Origin: Salegentibacter agarivorans
GTDB lineage: Bacteria > Bacteroidota > Bacteroidia > Flavobacteriales > Flavobacteriaceae
NCBI RefSeq assembly: GCF_900113135.1
Contig: NZ_FOOH01000022.1
Location: 1 to 64,000, forward strand
Reading direction: 5' to 3'
DNA length: 64,000 nt
Position 1 is the first letter of the stretch. The number at the start of each line of letters is the position of its first letter. Below, piece after piece: positions 55,033-64,000 of this stretch. The translations under genes and the position numbers were made by a program. Below the pieces are notes generated by a model. The model saw nothing but the letters and a program-made list of their open reading frames with translations. It had not been told where the DNA came from and did not search any database.

Positions 55033-56949
55033 TTATGCTAAACTATCCAGGCTTTCCTGAATTTCTTCCCATTCTTTCATAAGAGAGTTTAGCTCTTTTT
55101 TCTTTGTTTTATACTTCTCCAAATATCCTGGCTTCGCTGCAACTTCATCGTAATTTGTAGCTAATTCCATATCACGCGTTTCGAGTTCTTTTTCTAACTT
55201 AGTGATTTTAGATTCGGTATTGCTCAACCTGTTTTTTAAAGATTTTACTTTTTTCTGATCTTTGTAGGCTTTTTTGTTGTTAGAACCGGCATCTTTTTGA
55301 ACTTTCGCCGCCTTATCTCTTTTTTCAACACTACGCATATCTTCCAGTTTACGCTGCTCTAAAAAGTAATTAATATCACCCAGATATTCCTTTATTTTGG
55401 TATGCTTAAACTCATAAACTTTATTAGAAAGTCCTTGAAGAAAATCCCTGTCGTGAGAAACAATTATTAAAGTTCCCTCAAACCTGTTCAACGCTTCCTT
55501 TAATACGTTCTTGGATTTAATATCAAGGTGGTTGGTAGGCTCATCCATTATAAGAACGTTGAAGGGCTGTAGCATAAGCTTACAAAGCGCCAAACGGTTT
55601 CTTTCCCCTCCTGAAAGCACTTTCACCTTCTTAGATACTTCATCTCCTCTAAAGAGAAATGAACCCAACATATCACGAACCTTACTTCTATTCTTTTCAT
55701 TGGCAGAATCAATCATAATATCCAATACGGTTTTCTCACCGTCCAGGTAATCGGCTTGATTTTGCGCAAAATATCCTAACTGAACATTGTGACCCAGTTT
55801 TAAATTTCCTTCGTAAGAAATTTCATCAATAATAATTTTAGCAAGCGTGGTTTTCCCCTGCCCGTTTTGTCCCACAAAAGCAATTTTACTTCCACGTTCT
55901 ATTAAAAGGTCAATATTCTTTAAAACCTGATTATTACCATAAGCTTTGCCAATCCCCTCTGCTTCTATAACCACTTTCCCAGGTTGAATAGAAATAGGGA
56001 AACTCACATTCATCACCGCATTATCATCCTCATCTACCTCAATCCGATCTATTTTATCAAGTTTTTTGATAAGCGACTGTGCCATAGAAGCTTTTGAAGC
56101 TTTTGCCCGAAATTTATCGATAAGCTTTTCGGTTTGCTCAATTTCACGTTGCTGATTCTTTTGTGCGGCCAGTTGTTGCTCTCTTAATTCCTCTCTAAGC
56201 ACCAGGTATTTTGAATACGGCTTATTGAAATCGTAAATCTGGCCAAGCGAAATTTCTATGGTTCTATTGGTAACATTATCCAGGAACATTTTATCGTGAG
56301 AAACAATAATCACACAACCTGAATAGTTATTAAGGAAATTCTCCAACCAGATAATACTTTCAATATCCAGGTGGTTGGTAGGCTCATCCAGCAACAGAAT
56401 ATCGTTATTTTGAAGTAAAAGTTTTGCGAGTTCAATTCGCATTCTCCAACCTCCCGAAAAAGTTTCGGTAAGTTTACCAAATTGTTCCCGCTGAAAACCG
56501 AGTCCAAGTAACACCTTTTCGGTATCACCTTCGTAATTATACCCGCCAATTATTTCGTAGGTATGTGTAATCTCACTTAAATCCTGAATAAGTTGGGTGT
56601 AAGATTCACTTTCGTAATCGGTTCTGGTTGCTAATTGATGGTTAATTTCATCAATTTGCTTTTCAAGTTTCTTTATTTCAACAAAAGCTTGTTGCGCTTC
56701 TTCTAAAACACTGCGACCCTGTTCAAAATCTATATCCTGCTTTAAAAAACCAATATTCAGTTCTTTATCACGCGCAATCTGCCCACCATCATATTCCTGC
56801 TCGCCGGCAAGAATTTTAAGCATTGTAGATTTTCCGGCACCATTCTTTCCTATTAAACCAACGCGATCTCCCGCGCCCAGTCTAAAGGTTATTTCTTCAA
56901 AAAGATATTCTCCGCCAAAGGAAACAGAGAGATTATGAATATTTAGCAT
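55033..56949 (-). CDS. ABC-F family ATPase (ribosome-associated type)
   Basis: 638 aa, two ABC domains without membrane helices. First: GLIGKNGAGKSTML (about 34), FSGGWRMRIELAK (about 164), LLLDEPTNHLD (about 186). Second: FVGQNGQGKTTLAK (about 362), LSGGERNRLALCK (about 448), LIMDEPTNHLD (about 470). Linker between the domains carries the charged P-site tRNA-interaction motif, and a C-terminal coiled coil of ~90 residues is present, as in Uup-type proteins. Likely a housekeeping translation factor. Confidence 0.94.
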   Translation of the reverse strand: MLNIHNLSVSFGGEYLFEEITFRLGAGDRVGLIGKNGAGKSTMLKILAGEQEYDGGQIARDKELNIGFLKQDIDFEQGRSVLEEAQQAFVEIKKLEKQIDEINHQLATRTDYESESYTQLIQDLSEITHTYEIIGGYNYEGDTEKVLLGLGFQREQFGKLTETFSGGWRMRIELAKLLLQNNDILLLDEPTNHLDIESIIWLENFLNNYSGCVIIVSHDKMFLDNVTNRTIEISLGQIYDFNKPYSKYLVLREELREQQLAAQKNQQREIEQTEKLIDKFRAKASKASMAQSLIKKLDKIDRIEVDEDDNAVMNVSFPISIQPGKVVIEAEGIGKAYGNNQVLKNIDLLIERGSKIAFVGQNGQGKTTLAKIIIDEISYEGNLKLGHNVQLGYFAQNQADYLDGEKTVLDIMIDSANEKNRSKVRDMLGSFLFRGDEVSKKVKVLSGGERNRLALCKLMLQPFNVLIMDEPTNHLDIKSKNVLKEALNRFEGTLIIVSHDRDFLQGLSNKVYEFKHTKIKEYLGDINYFLEQRKLEDMRSVEKRDKAAKVQKDAGSNNKKAYKDQKKVKSLKNRLSNTESKITKLEKELETRDMELATNYDEVAAKPGYLEKYKTKKKELNSLMKEWEEIQESLDSLA

Positions 56950-57056
56950 TTGTTGATTTTATTTTTGCAAATATGCCTAAATTTACAACGTGAAAAAAAT
57001 ATGTTTACTCCCAATCTAAAGCCACAACGAAACTTATAACCCCTTGATTATCAATT

Positions 57057-57443
57057 ATGGAATTTTTAAAAGGAACCAAGCTTTACAGTATACTTACAGG
57101 AACCTGCCCTGTTTGCCACGAAGAGAGTATGTATGTTGAAAGCAATCCTTATAAATTAGGACGTATTTTTGAAATGCACGAGCACTGTTCTAACTGCGGA
57201 ACAAAATATAAAATAGAGCCTTCTTTCTTCTTTGGAGCTATGTATGTAAGCTATGCGGTAGGCATCGCATTTTCTGTAGCAGCATTTGTAATTGCGTATT
57301 TCTTTTTTGGAGGTGGATTAATGACCTCTTTTTGGGCCATAATAGGAACGCTTGTAGTATTTATGCCAATAATTATAAGGCTTTCCAGAAATATCTGGAT
57401 TAATTTCTTTCTTAACTACAAACCCAATGCGGGAAAACGCTAA
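57057..57443 (+). CDS. DUF983 membrane protein
   Basis: 128 aa. A zinc-ribbon-like N-terminus (CPVCHEES about residue 18, HCSNCGTKY about 43) and two hydrophobic segments (about 64-84 and 90-110) followed by IRLSRNIWINFFLNY. Function unknown. It ends convergently with the flavoprotein gene, with a 4-bp overlap of the stops. Confidence 0.88.
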   Translation: MEFLKGTKLYSILTGTCPVCHEESMYVESNPYKLGRIFEMHEHCSNCGTKYKIEPSFFFGAMYVSYAVGIAFSVAAFVIAYFFFGGGLMTSFWAIIGTLVVFMPIIIRLSRNIWINFFLNYKPNAGKR

Positions 57444-58495
57444 GCCTTATAATGTTTCTTATTGAATCTTTGTAAATCTATTTCCTGCGGAAGCTGAACA
57501 TTTTCTTCAATAAACCTGATTAATTGTTCTGAAACCATGGGGGAAATAAGCACGCCTCTGCTTCCAAATCCGTTGCAGCAATACAGGTTTTTATATTTGG
57601 GATGCCTTCCTAACATTGGTTTGCGGTCTTTGCTGGCAGGTCTAATTCCCGCCGACTGGTCTACAACTTCAAACTTACAGGTAATTAACTTTTTAATTTT
57701 ATTTTCCAGGTCTTCCCGTGCAGTTTTACTGGGTTGTGGATCTGTATCCTTGTTGTTATAAGTAGCGCCAACTTTATATAAATTATTCCCTAGCGGAATA
57801 ATAAAAACCGAAGATTTTACTGCTTCTTCCAGTTTTAATTCTTCTGAATAAATAGTGATATATTCTCCTTTATTTCCGCGTAGCGGAAGGTAATTAAAGA
57901 AAGGATTATGTTGCATCCCAAATCCTTCACAAAAAACGATTTGTTTGGCTGAAACTCCATTATAGTTAACGGAATCTTCATTAACCTGAAGCGCCGAATA
58001 ATCAAATCTTTCAAATTGAATTTTGTTATTATTTTTTAAATAATTTCGGTATTCTTTTATGAGCACATCGGTATCAATAACCCCGGTTTGGCGAACCCTC
58101 CCAAAAGAAAATTCTGAAGGAATATTGGGATTTATCTCTTTAACCAGGTTTGTATCTAAATATTCTGAAAGTAAAGGTTTATCGGCTGCTTCAAACCAAT
58201 TGTTCTGCTCTTCGGCTGAAAAGAATTTTCTATAAATTTCTACAGGATAAACTATCTTAGCCTGTAATTTTGCCTCTAATTCCTTATAAAAAGGAATCGC
58301 GATTTTCATTTGTTCATTTGCATTCCAGGCCAGGGTAAAACGTTTAAGAATTACCGGGTTAAAAAGCCCACCGGCAACCAGGGAAGATTTTTGAGAATTA
58401 TCTTCAAAAACTACAAATTTCTTATTTCTGTCTTCCAGCCTTTGACTTATTGCAATTCCGCTTAGGCCTAAACCAACTACTATATAATCTAACAT
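57440..58495 (-). CDS. FAD-dependent oxidoreductase (DAO family)
   Basis: 351 aa. N-terminal Rossmann motif IVVGLGLSGIAISQRLEDR (about 5-23, GxGxxG), body of the D-amino-acid oxidase family, and C-terminal AGIRPASKDRKPMLGRHPKY, LYCCNGFGSRGVLISPMVSE (FAD contact). The actual amine substrate cannot be assigned. Cytoplasmic; no signal. Confidence 0.87.
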   Translation of the reverse strand: MLDYIVVGLGLSGIAISQRLEDRNKKFVVFEDNSQKSSLVAGGLFNPVILKRFTLAWNANEQMKIAIPFYKELEAKLQAKIVYPVEIYRKFFSAEEQNNWFEAADKPLLSEYLDTNLVKEINPNIPSEFSFGRVRQTGVIDTDVLIKEYRNYLKNNNKIQFERFDYSALQVNEDSVNYNGVSAKQIVFCEGFGMQHNPFFNYLPLRGNKGEYITIYSEELKLEEAVKSSVFIIPLGNNLYKVGATYNNKDTDPQPSKTAREDLENKIKKLITCKFEVVDQSAGIRPASKDRKPMLGRHPKYKNLYCCNGFGSRGVLISPMVSEQLIRFIEENVQLPQEIDLQRFNKKHYKA

Positions 58496-58540
58496 AGTTT
58501 AAAATTAAAAATTTATAGTTAACCTCCCTATTGAAAATGA

Positions 58541-58571
58541 AAAAGCGTCCCATAAGGAACGCTTTTCTAAT
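58541..58571 (-). terminator. Terminator of the gldKLMN operon
   Basis: AAAAGCGTCC (58541-58550) and GGAACGCTTTT (58556-58566) form a hairpin with one bulge. On the minus strand it is followed by a T-rich run. It lies 28 bp after the gldN stop. Confidence 0.75.
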
Positions 58572-58594
58572 AAATTTTTAAGCTTTTAAAGGAA

Positions 58595-59488
58595 TTAGTA
58601 ATTCCACATATCCAGCTCAAAGTTTCTTATTTGTTCTTTAATACGCTGGGCCTCTAAAAGTTCCATAAACGCATTATCTACAATGTATTCATCAATTTCA
58701 CGATCTCCATAGACATTATCTTCTTTATAGATCATCCCATCAAATCTTCTGGAATTGAGTAAATGATCAAAGGTGACGGTTTGCGCAGAACTACTACCGG
58801 TAAAGGCTTTATTATCATGCAAAACCTGCCTGGCATCGGGAAACCAAACCCAAAATAATTCTACCAGATCGGTTTGACCAGAATCTATAAAATTTACATC
58901 GGGAGCTACGGGAGCAATACCGAGAATTCTATACTTCAATTCTGCCTGGCGCTTATCAAAATACCACATTCCACGAATATGATATTCTGCGATATCAGCG
59001 GCACTTAAATCCCGTCTATCTATAAATTGTTCCTCAACCTGTTCCCCGGCATTATACTGCTCAATTCCAAGATCTGTAGTATCTACTTTAGATAAGGTTG
59101 CTTCAATATCCTTAAGGGTTCTCTTTTCTTTAAAGTAAGAATCGGCATAAATATTTTGAATTTTACCACTTTTAATAGCAGAAACCAAAACATCGTACAA
59201 GGCCCTACGGTTATTCCCAATATTATTAGTATCTATTGGGTAATACAATGGGAAATTAACCCTTTCATCAAGATCTATTTTTTCCCATACGTTTTTAGAC
59301 CATAATACATCACGATCTTCAATGTATCCATATTCAAGTGGTTTATCATTTATATCACTTTGAATCTGGGCTTCGGTTTTCCTGCCAATATCTTCAGGGT
59401 CTTTAGCGTTTAAAATATTCGCCTGCCCAAAAGATGTTATTGTGAAAGAAAACACCAAAGCATTCAATAAAAATCCTCTCCAATTCAT
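58595..59488 (-). CDS. gldN: Gliding motility/type IX secretion protein GldN
   Basis: 297 aa with signal peptide ending near residue 22 (SFGQ). GldN forms with GldK the periplasmic ring of the type IX secretion system. Family features are the LNAKDPEDIGRK region near the N-terminus, a central VLWSKNVWEKIDLDERVNFP and the C-terminal block ending ELDMWNY. Follows gldM by 13 bp. Confidence 0.95.
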   Translation of the reverse strand: MNWRGFLLNALVFSFTITSFGQANILNAKDPEDIGRKTEAQIQSDINDKPLEYGYIEDRDVLWSKNVWEKIDLDERVNFPLYYPIDTNNIGNNRRALYDVLVSAIKSGKIQNIYADSYFKEKRTLKDIEATLSKVDTTDLGIEQYNAGEQVEEQFIDRRDLSAADIAEYHIRGMWYFDKRQAELKYRILGIAPVAPDVNFIDSGQTDLVELFWVWFPDARQVLHDNKAFTGSSSAQTVTFDHLLNSRRFDGMIYKEDNVYGDREIDEYIVDNAFMELLEAQRIKEQIRNFELDMWNY

Positions 59489-59501
59489 CTTCTAAATTTT
59501 A

Positions 59502-61046
59502 TTAATTTGTTAACTCTATAACAACTGGAGAAACTTTCTTCAGTTTATATCCAGAGTTACCAGAGATACCCGCTTGAATATCAAAAATTTGCACAGATTC
59601 TCCTCGTCCTGCTCTTCTTAGAGCAGCTTTTGCTCTATCGTCTAACCTACTACCATTAACCTGAATAGTTGGTTGTCCCGGTACTTTAAAACTAAATCCT
59701 GTTACGTTTAGATCAAGATTGAAATCGAAATCTGGAAGTGTTGCCCCAATAGTAGAAACTTCTAAACTATTACGTTGCATTTGCACCGATCCATCTTCTC
59801 CCCTAACCGTACCTGCCGGTCTTGGAATATCTTTAATTCTAAATGTTTTACTATCTGAAACGGTTTCTCCACCGGGAAGCTTACCGCTTACATTAATTGC
59901 TACTTCTCTAGCCTGTAAATTAGTAACGTTCATCACGTATTGTCCCGCACCACCAGCTGGTGAAAGTCCTGGAGCCTGAGCACTAATACTACCAACACCA
60001 GGAATAGAAATCGTCATTGGGTTTTGAACCCCACGATAAAGTACATTCATTTTATCGGCAGAAATAACTGCTGAATTAGGCTTTGGAATAACAGCATAAG
60101 AACTATTAATAGGGATTCTCACAATTGAGTCACCTTCTTTAAACTGAAGCTCTCCGTTAATTTCTTTTTCACCTACATTACCTGCAGGGAAGTCTAACAT
60201 AACCTGTCCCGCCTGTGTGCTTTCTACCTTATTGCCGTTTATAGTAACATTTTCAAACTTTAAAGTAGGATCTACACGACCTAAAACTACTTTACCTTTA
60301 AAGTTTTCACCACTAAAAAAGGCAGTTTTGTCTGGCACTACTATGGCCTGATAATTAGTTAAGGAAACGTCACTTTGCAATTGCCCTTCAAGCATTGAAG
60401 ACAAAATATCGTTTTCTGTTGTTCTAACATCAGATTGTATCTGAGTTAATTTTGTAAGAGAAGCAATTAACGGAAATCCCTGATAGTTATACATCAACCA
60501 GGGTTGAGTTACATTCTCGTTATTAGTTACTTCTTCCGTAGAAAAATCGTTAGCTACTTTACTTCTAATCTGCGGAAAACCATCTCCCAGAATATTAAGT
60601 ACTTCATTTCTATAATTATCTATTGCAGCCACAAATTCTTCTCCCCTGGGAGTTACTCTACCACTTGCAAAAAACAAGTTATTTAGTTTATCTGCGCGAT
60701 CCATAGACTCATAATTGGTCCTTTCCTCACCTTCATAATCGGCTAATAATTCATCTTTAAGATTACCTACCGTATTGTATAAATTATCTGAAAGCACACC
60801 AATTTGTTCGGCTTTAGCTTTTAATTCTTCATATTTTGCAGGTTGTTCTTCGGCTTTGGCGGCTAAACCGGCCATTGCCATATCGTTACGTTGAGATGTA
60901 GTAGCATTAGATTCCTCAAGGTCTTCATTCATTTGACCAAAGGCTGTCAATACTTCCTTAGACATATTTAGTGCCATCATTGCGATGAACACCAGATACA
61001 TCAGGTTAATCATCTTCTGTCTTGGGGTTTGTTTTCCAGACGCCAT
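59502..61046 (-). CDS. gldM: Gliding motility/type IX secretion motor protein GldM
   Basis: 514 aa. N-terminal helix MASGKQTPRQKMINLMYLVF, the single membrane helix that pairs with GldL to form the proton-driven rotary motor, then a long periplasmic shaft of helical and beta domains (CGD-type, several repeats such as LTNYQAIVVPDKTAFFSGEN). Ends PVVIELTN. Starts 54 bp after gldL. Confidence 0.96.
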   Translation of the reverse strand: MASGKQTPRQKMINLMYLVFIAMMALNMSKEVLTAFGQMNEDLEESNATTSQRNDMAMAGLAAKAEEQPAKYEELKAKAEQIGVLSDNLYNTVGNLKDELLADYEGEERTNYESMDRADKLNNLFFASGRVTPRGEEFVAAIDNYRNEVLNILGDGFPQIRSKVANDFSTEEVTNNENVTQPWLMYNYQGFPLIASLTKLTQIQSDVRTTENDILSSMLEGQLQSDVSLTNYQAIVVPDKTAFFSGENFKGKVVLGRVDPTLKFENVTINGNKVESTQAGQVMLDFPAGNVGEKEINGELQFKEGDSIVRIPINSSYAVIPKPNSAVISADKMNVLYRGVQNPMTISIPGVGSISAQAPGLSPAGGAGQYVMNVTNLQAREVAINVSGKLPGGETVSDSKTFRIKDIPRPAGTVRGEDGSVQMQRNSLEVSTIGATLPDFDFNLDLNVTGFSFKVPGQPTIQVNGSRLDDRAKAALRRAGRGESVQIFDIQAGISGNSGYKLKKVSPVVIELTN

Positions 61047-61100
61047 GTGCTAATTAGTTTTGTTCTTTAATAATTTAAGTTTTCAGAGGTAATAAATTCA

Positions 61101-61763
61101 CTAATTAGTTGGCACACCACTGCGGGTACCGTTCATAGCTGTAAGCATACCTCCATAAACTCCGTTTAAAGAAGAAAGGTTAGCTGCAAGAGATCCCATT
61201 TCCTGGTTTAATTTACCGGCATTTTCTGCAACCTCCTGGTTGATTTCTGCCTGGCGTGAAGCTGATTCTACCTGAGCTTTATAAATATTATTTAAGGTTT
61301 CCATTTGCGTAGCTGCTGTAGTAAGCTCTTCGCTGTATTTCTTTTGAGAAGCCATAGCATCTACAGTAGGAGCAATTCCTTTTGCCGCTCCTTCAAAATT
61401 ACGGATACTGTCTCCAAGACTGCTCATTAGATTAGCATCTATCTTAGCTTCTTTAAGCATTTCATCTAATTTCTTAGAAAGTTGGCCCTGAGTTTCTTTG
61501 TCTTCCTCAATTACTGTTGCGCTACGTCGAGTTCCTTGTCCACCGGCTAATTCAGGGTAAACTAAAGACCAGTCAAGGTCGTCATCTGTAGGTTCAAATG
61601 CAGAATATGCAAATACAAAAGCCTCTACTACAAGACCTGCAATAAGCATTGGGTTTGCAAATGGCCAGTGCATAATTTTAAAAAGCGCACCTAATATTAC
61701 AACTGATGCACCTAAACCGTACACCATGTTAGTTATTCTCTTTGTTGAATTCGATTTTGCCAT
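61101..61763 (-). CDS. gldL: Gliding motility/type IX secretion motor protein GldL
   Basis: 220 aa inner-membrane protein. Two membrane helices (about 13-31, YGLGASVVILGALFKIMHW, and 36-54), with the conserved Glu in the second (VVEAFVFAY) that takes part in proton use. The C-terminal ~130 residues are a cytoplasmic coiled coil (LSKKLDEMLKEAKIDANLMS). Works with GldM as the motor. Confidence 0.96.
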   Translation of the reverse strand: MAKSNSTKRITNMVYGLGASVVILGALFKIMHWPFANPMLIAGLVVEAFVFAYSAFEPTDDDLDWSLVYPELAGGQGTRRSATVIEEDKETQGQLSKKLDEMLKEAKIDANLMSSLGDSIRNFEGAAKGIAPTVDAMASQKKYSEELTTAATQMETLNNIYKAQVESASRQAEINQEVAENAGKLNQEMGSLAANLSSLNGVYGGMLTAMNGTRSGVPTN

Positions 61764-61813
61764 AATAATAAAATAGATTTAGATTTTCTACTGGTTAAAT
61801 AGGTTGTTGTTAA

Positions 61814-63178
61814 TTATCTGTTTGGTTGATTTAGGGTAACATCTGTTCCGAGGTAATCTTGAACTGTTCTAAAGCCAATATAGCTTCTTGCAGAATCTGC
61901 ATATTCATAATCTCTTGAACTTACCTGAAGGAAATAAGCTACATCTTTCCAGGAACCTCCCCGCACTACTTTTCGCATATCGTCGGGATTATTAACCGTT
62001 GGGTTCATTGAAGACATGTATTCGTAAGAAGCGGGATCGTAAGACGAATCTACCCACTCTGCCACGTTTCCGGCCATATTATACAAACCATAATCATTTG
62101 GATCGTAAGATTGAGCTTCAACAGTATAAAGCGCCTGATCTGCCGCGTAATCTCCTCTTAATGGTTTAAAGTTGGCCATAAAACAACCACGATCGTTTTT
62201 GGCGTAAGGACCTCCCCACGGGTAAGTAGCTCCTTCTAAACCACCACGAGCTGCGTATTCCCATTCACCCTCGGTTGGTAAACGGTAAGAAGGCACGTTG
62301 TGCTCACCTTTTTCTCTTCGGTAATAATTATGATATAAGGTTCTCCATTGCGTAAAAGCCCTTGCCTGTTTCCAGGTAACTCCTACTACGGGATAATCGT
62401 CAAAAGCACTATGCCAAAAATAATCATTATGCATAGGCTCATTATATGAATAGTTGAAATCTCTTATCCAAACTGTAGTATCGGGATAAATTTGAATTTC
62501 TTCTCTTTTTATATAATCACTTCTATTTCCCTGTTTTTTAGCCGCACCCTGCACATCCATCCAGGTATAAGTGAACTTTAATTTTTCTACATCTATGGTA
62601 CGCTGTCCGTTATAAACCTCTTCCATGGGGATATACATCATATCCATAACTTCCGCATAATACACATCTGGATAATCTTCTGTATCCCAAATAATATCAA
62701 TATCCTTATTTAAACGGCGGTTCTCGTAGGTGTCAGATGGACCACCCTGGCCGTATGTATTCAGCATATATTCTTCATAAGGCGTCATGTCTCCCTCATC
62801 GGCATCCATAAAAGCGTAATCTCCAATTCCGCCTGAGCCTTCTGCTTCGCCCATGTTTTCAGCCATAATTGCTAATTCGGTTCTAACAATAGAATCCTTT
62901 ACATCATTAACAAATTGACGGTATTCGGCATTGGTAATTTCGGTTTCATCCATATAGAAAGAACGCACGGTCACCGTTTTAGGCGGGGCATTGCGTTGGC
63001 CTGCGATATCATCATCAGACTTTCCCATTATAAATGAACCTCCAGGAATTAATGTCATCCCAAGTGGTTTCTCCGGATTCCACTTCTCCCCTTTCGCACC
63101 AACCAGCTGTCCACGATCTCCACGACCACAGCTTGAAAGCAAGGCCAGAACAGCTATTAGCGAAATAAATTTCTTCAT
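61814..63178 (-). CDS. gldK: Gliding motility lipoprotein GldK
   Basis: I start at 63178 (MKKFISLIAVLALLSSCG), a lipoprotein signal with Cys in SSC. The frame is also open from 63205, but that would add nine residues before the signal. 454 aa from this start. The body is an FGE-sulfatase (SUMF1) domain: MTLIPGGSFIMGKS, GVTWKQARAFTQWR, RLPTEGEWEYAARGG, VVRGGSWKD, and the end YIGFRTVQDY. GldK builds the outer-membrane-associated ring of the type IX secretion system. First gene of the gld operon. Confidence 0.95.
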   Translation of the reverse strand: MKKFISLIAVLALLSSCGRGDRGQLVGAKGEKWNPEKPLGMTLIPGGSFIMGKSDDDIAGQRNAPPKTVTVRSFYMDETEITNAEYRQFVNDVKDSIVRTELAIMAENMGEAEGSGGIGDYAFMDADEGDMTPYEEYMLNTYGQGGPSDTYENRRLNKDIDIIWDTEDYPDVYYAEVMDMMYIPMEEVYNGQRTIDVEKLKFTYTWMDVQGAAKKQGNRSDYIKREEIQIYPDTTVWIRDFNYSYNEPMHNDYFWHSAFDDYPVVGVTWKQARAFTQWRTLYHNYYRREKGEHNVPSYRLPTEGEWEYAARGGLEGATYPWGGPYAKNDRGCFMANFKPLRGDYAADQALYTVEAQSYDPNDYGLYNMAGNVAEWVDSSYDPASYEYMSSMNPTVNNPDDMRKVVRGGSWKDVAYFLQVSSRDYEYADSARSYIGFRTVQDYLGTDVTLNQPNR

Positions 63179-63293
63179 AGTTTCTCTTAGGTTAAGACAT
63201 CTCAATTTACGGCAGTAAACCTATCTAATTATTTTTTAAAAAACAATATTTTAGGTAAAAATACAGTAAATACCAAGAATGCCTGAAATTATT

Positions 63294-64000
63294 TTAAACT
63301 TCGTTTTTTCTTTTTGCTTTATACCATCTTTCTGGAATTACCTGATTACAAGCTTCCAGGTAATCTTCCTCACTGCAAGGTAATAACGTACTCCTTTTTA
63401 ATTTAGTATCTACATGTTCAAGAAACGGAATCTCTATCCACCACCTCCCGCTAACAGGACTTTTGTAGAACACCAAAACCTCATCATCTATAGGAACCTG
63501 ATACTTTATAAACTCTTTTTTTGCCGAAATAGTATTTTCGTTAGTCCGGTAATTTATTCCTTCAGCAAAATACCACATCATTTGTGCCATTAACATGGCA
63601 CCCAAATTTCCGAATTTTAAATTATCATATTCATAAATCCCGAAAGAGCTAACTTTGTCACTAATCCCGGCGTAGCGAGCAAGCGCACAAATTTCTTTCC
63701 CATCAAATCCATTAGGGGAAGCAATATCACGAGAACCCGATGAAGGTGCACTTACAGCTGCTAAATCTATAGCCACCATATTTGCATCCCTCATTACCGG
63801 TTCTACTAATTTTATATTATTACTAACTTCTCCTAAACGATAAGCGTCAAAAAACAGGCGCTCCATTAACTCTATTTCGTCCTGCGAATTAAAATAGGTT
63901 TGATAGCCAATATTGGAATAATTAAATAAATTATAAGGCTGATTAACTACTATCTTACCAACGTAAGAGCAATTGCTTATCGGGTTTTCGGCATCTCCTA
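63294..64000 (-). CDS. Formimidoylglutamase (arginase fold), cut by the window edge
   Basis: C-terminal part only. The frame is open to 64000: upstream of the internal Met at 63866 it continues NLFNYSNIGYQTYFNSQDEI and LMERLFFDAYRLGE, so the gene begins outside the window. Arginase-type motif DLAAVSAPSSGSRDIASPNG with GFDGKEICALARYAG suggests the formimidoylglutamase branch, which is commonly located beside gldK in Flavobacteriia. It would hydrolyse N-formimidoyl-glutamate in histidine breakdown. The motif lacks the usual second Asp pair, so activity is uncertain. Confidence 0.8.
   Translation of the reverse strand, partial: GDAENPISNCSYVGKIVVNQPYNLFNYSNIGYQTYFNSQDEIELMERLFFDAYRLGEVSNNIKLVEPVMRDANMVAIDLAAVSAPSSGSRDIASPNGFDGKEICALARYAGISDKVSSFGIYEYDNLKFGNLGAMLMAQMMWYFAEGINYRTNENTISAKKEFIKYQVPIDDEVLVFYKSPVSGRWWIEIPFLEHVDTKLKRSTLLPCSEEDYLEACNQVIPERWYKAKRKNEV

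Overview
The window is from a Bacteroidota chromosome, most likely a marine Flavobacteriaceae (relatives of Gramella, Salegentibacter or Zunongwangia fit by gene content; this is an inference). The evidence is a gldKLMN gliding/type IX secretion cluster, a SusC/SusD operon with a FecI/FecR sigma/anti-sigma pair, RteC/BfmA/MobB mobile-element genes, low GC, and TAnnTTTG-type -7 boxes.

Layout. Positions 1-2587 are an IS21-family element (istA/istB). Positions 2588-6745 hold three minus-strand genes, each bounded by its own pair of inverse core sites, as in an integron cassette array without a visible integrase; the IS21 sits in the attC-like site at one end. 6746-7719 is decayed DNA (an XRE remnant and the first of three copies of a ~0.5-kb dispersed repeat). 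7720-10180 is an SOS/translesion module (SRAP peptidase divergent from umuDC). 10384-11690 is an AraC regulator with a small STAS-like partner. 11975-14744 is a mobile-element maintenance module (RteC, excisionase-like HTH, Rep-like protein, DnaC-like ATPase) that appears to have cut off the end of an XRE/membrane-protein operon (14660-15958).

The most striking locus is 16040-18860. An unusual sigma factor is followed after 2 bp by a nuclease-dead, C-terminally shortened Cas12f/TnpB-like protein. Behind it are five tandem units of a ~69-nt structured RNA scaffold, each followed by a guide-like stretch. Between units lie degenerate copies of the end of the Cas12f gene. A sixth solo scaffold lies at 20940, at the 3' end of a SusCD operon. 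This fits RNA-guided recruitment of a sigma factor to promoters: Cas12f would supply RNA-guided DNA binding and the sigma factor would supply RNA polymerase. I found no convincing guide match inside the window.

19146-20243 is a BCS1-like AAA ATPase. 21110-31424 is a polysaccharide-utilisation-type operon (FecI, FecR, SusC, SusD, SGNH hydrolase, PHP phosphodiesterase, phosphodiester glycosidase) that may act on a phosphodiester-containing glycan. 32485-35032 is a mobilisation module (candidate oriT, BfmA, MobB, Rep-like). 35236-48224 is a defence island: XRE-ImmA/PIN pair, type I restriction system with an embedded ATPase, AbiH, a PD-(D/E)XK-like DUF5655 protein, a phospholipase D-like protein and an OB-fold-like protein. 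It ends at an initiator tRNA gene (48562-48634). From there to the right edge is ordinary chromosome: RND efflux operon, ABC-F protein, DUF983, an amino-acid-oxidase-like flavoprotein, gldKLMN and a formimidoylglutamase cut by the window end.
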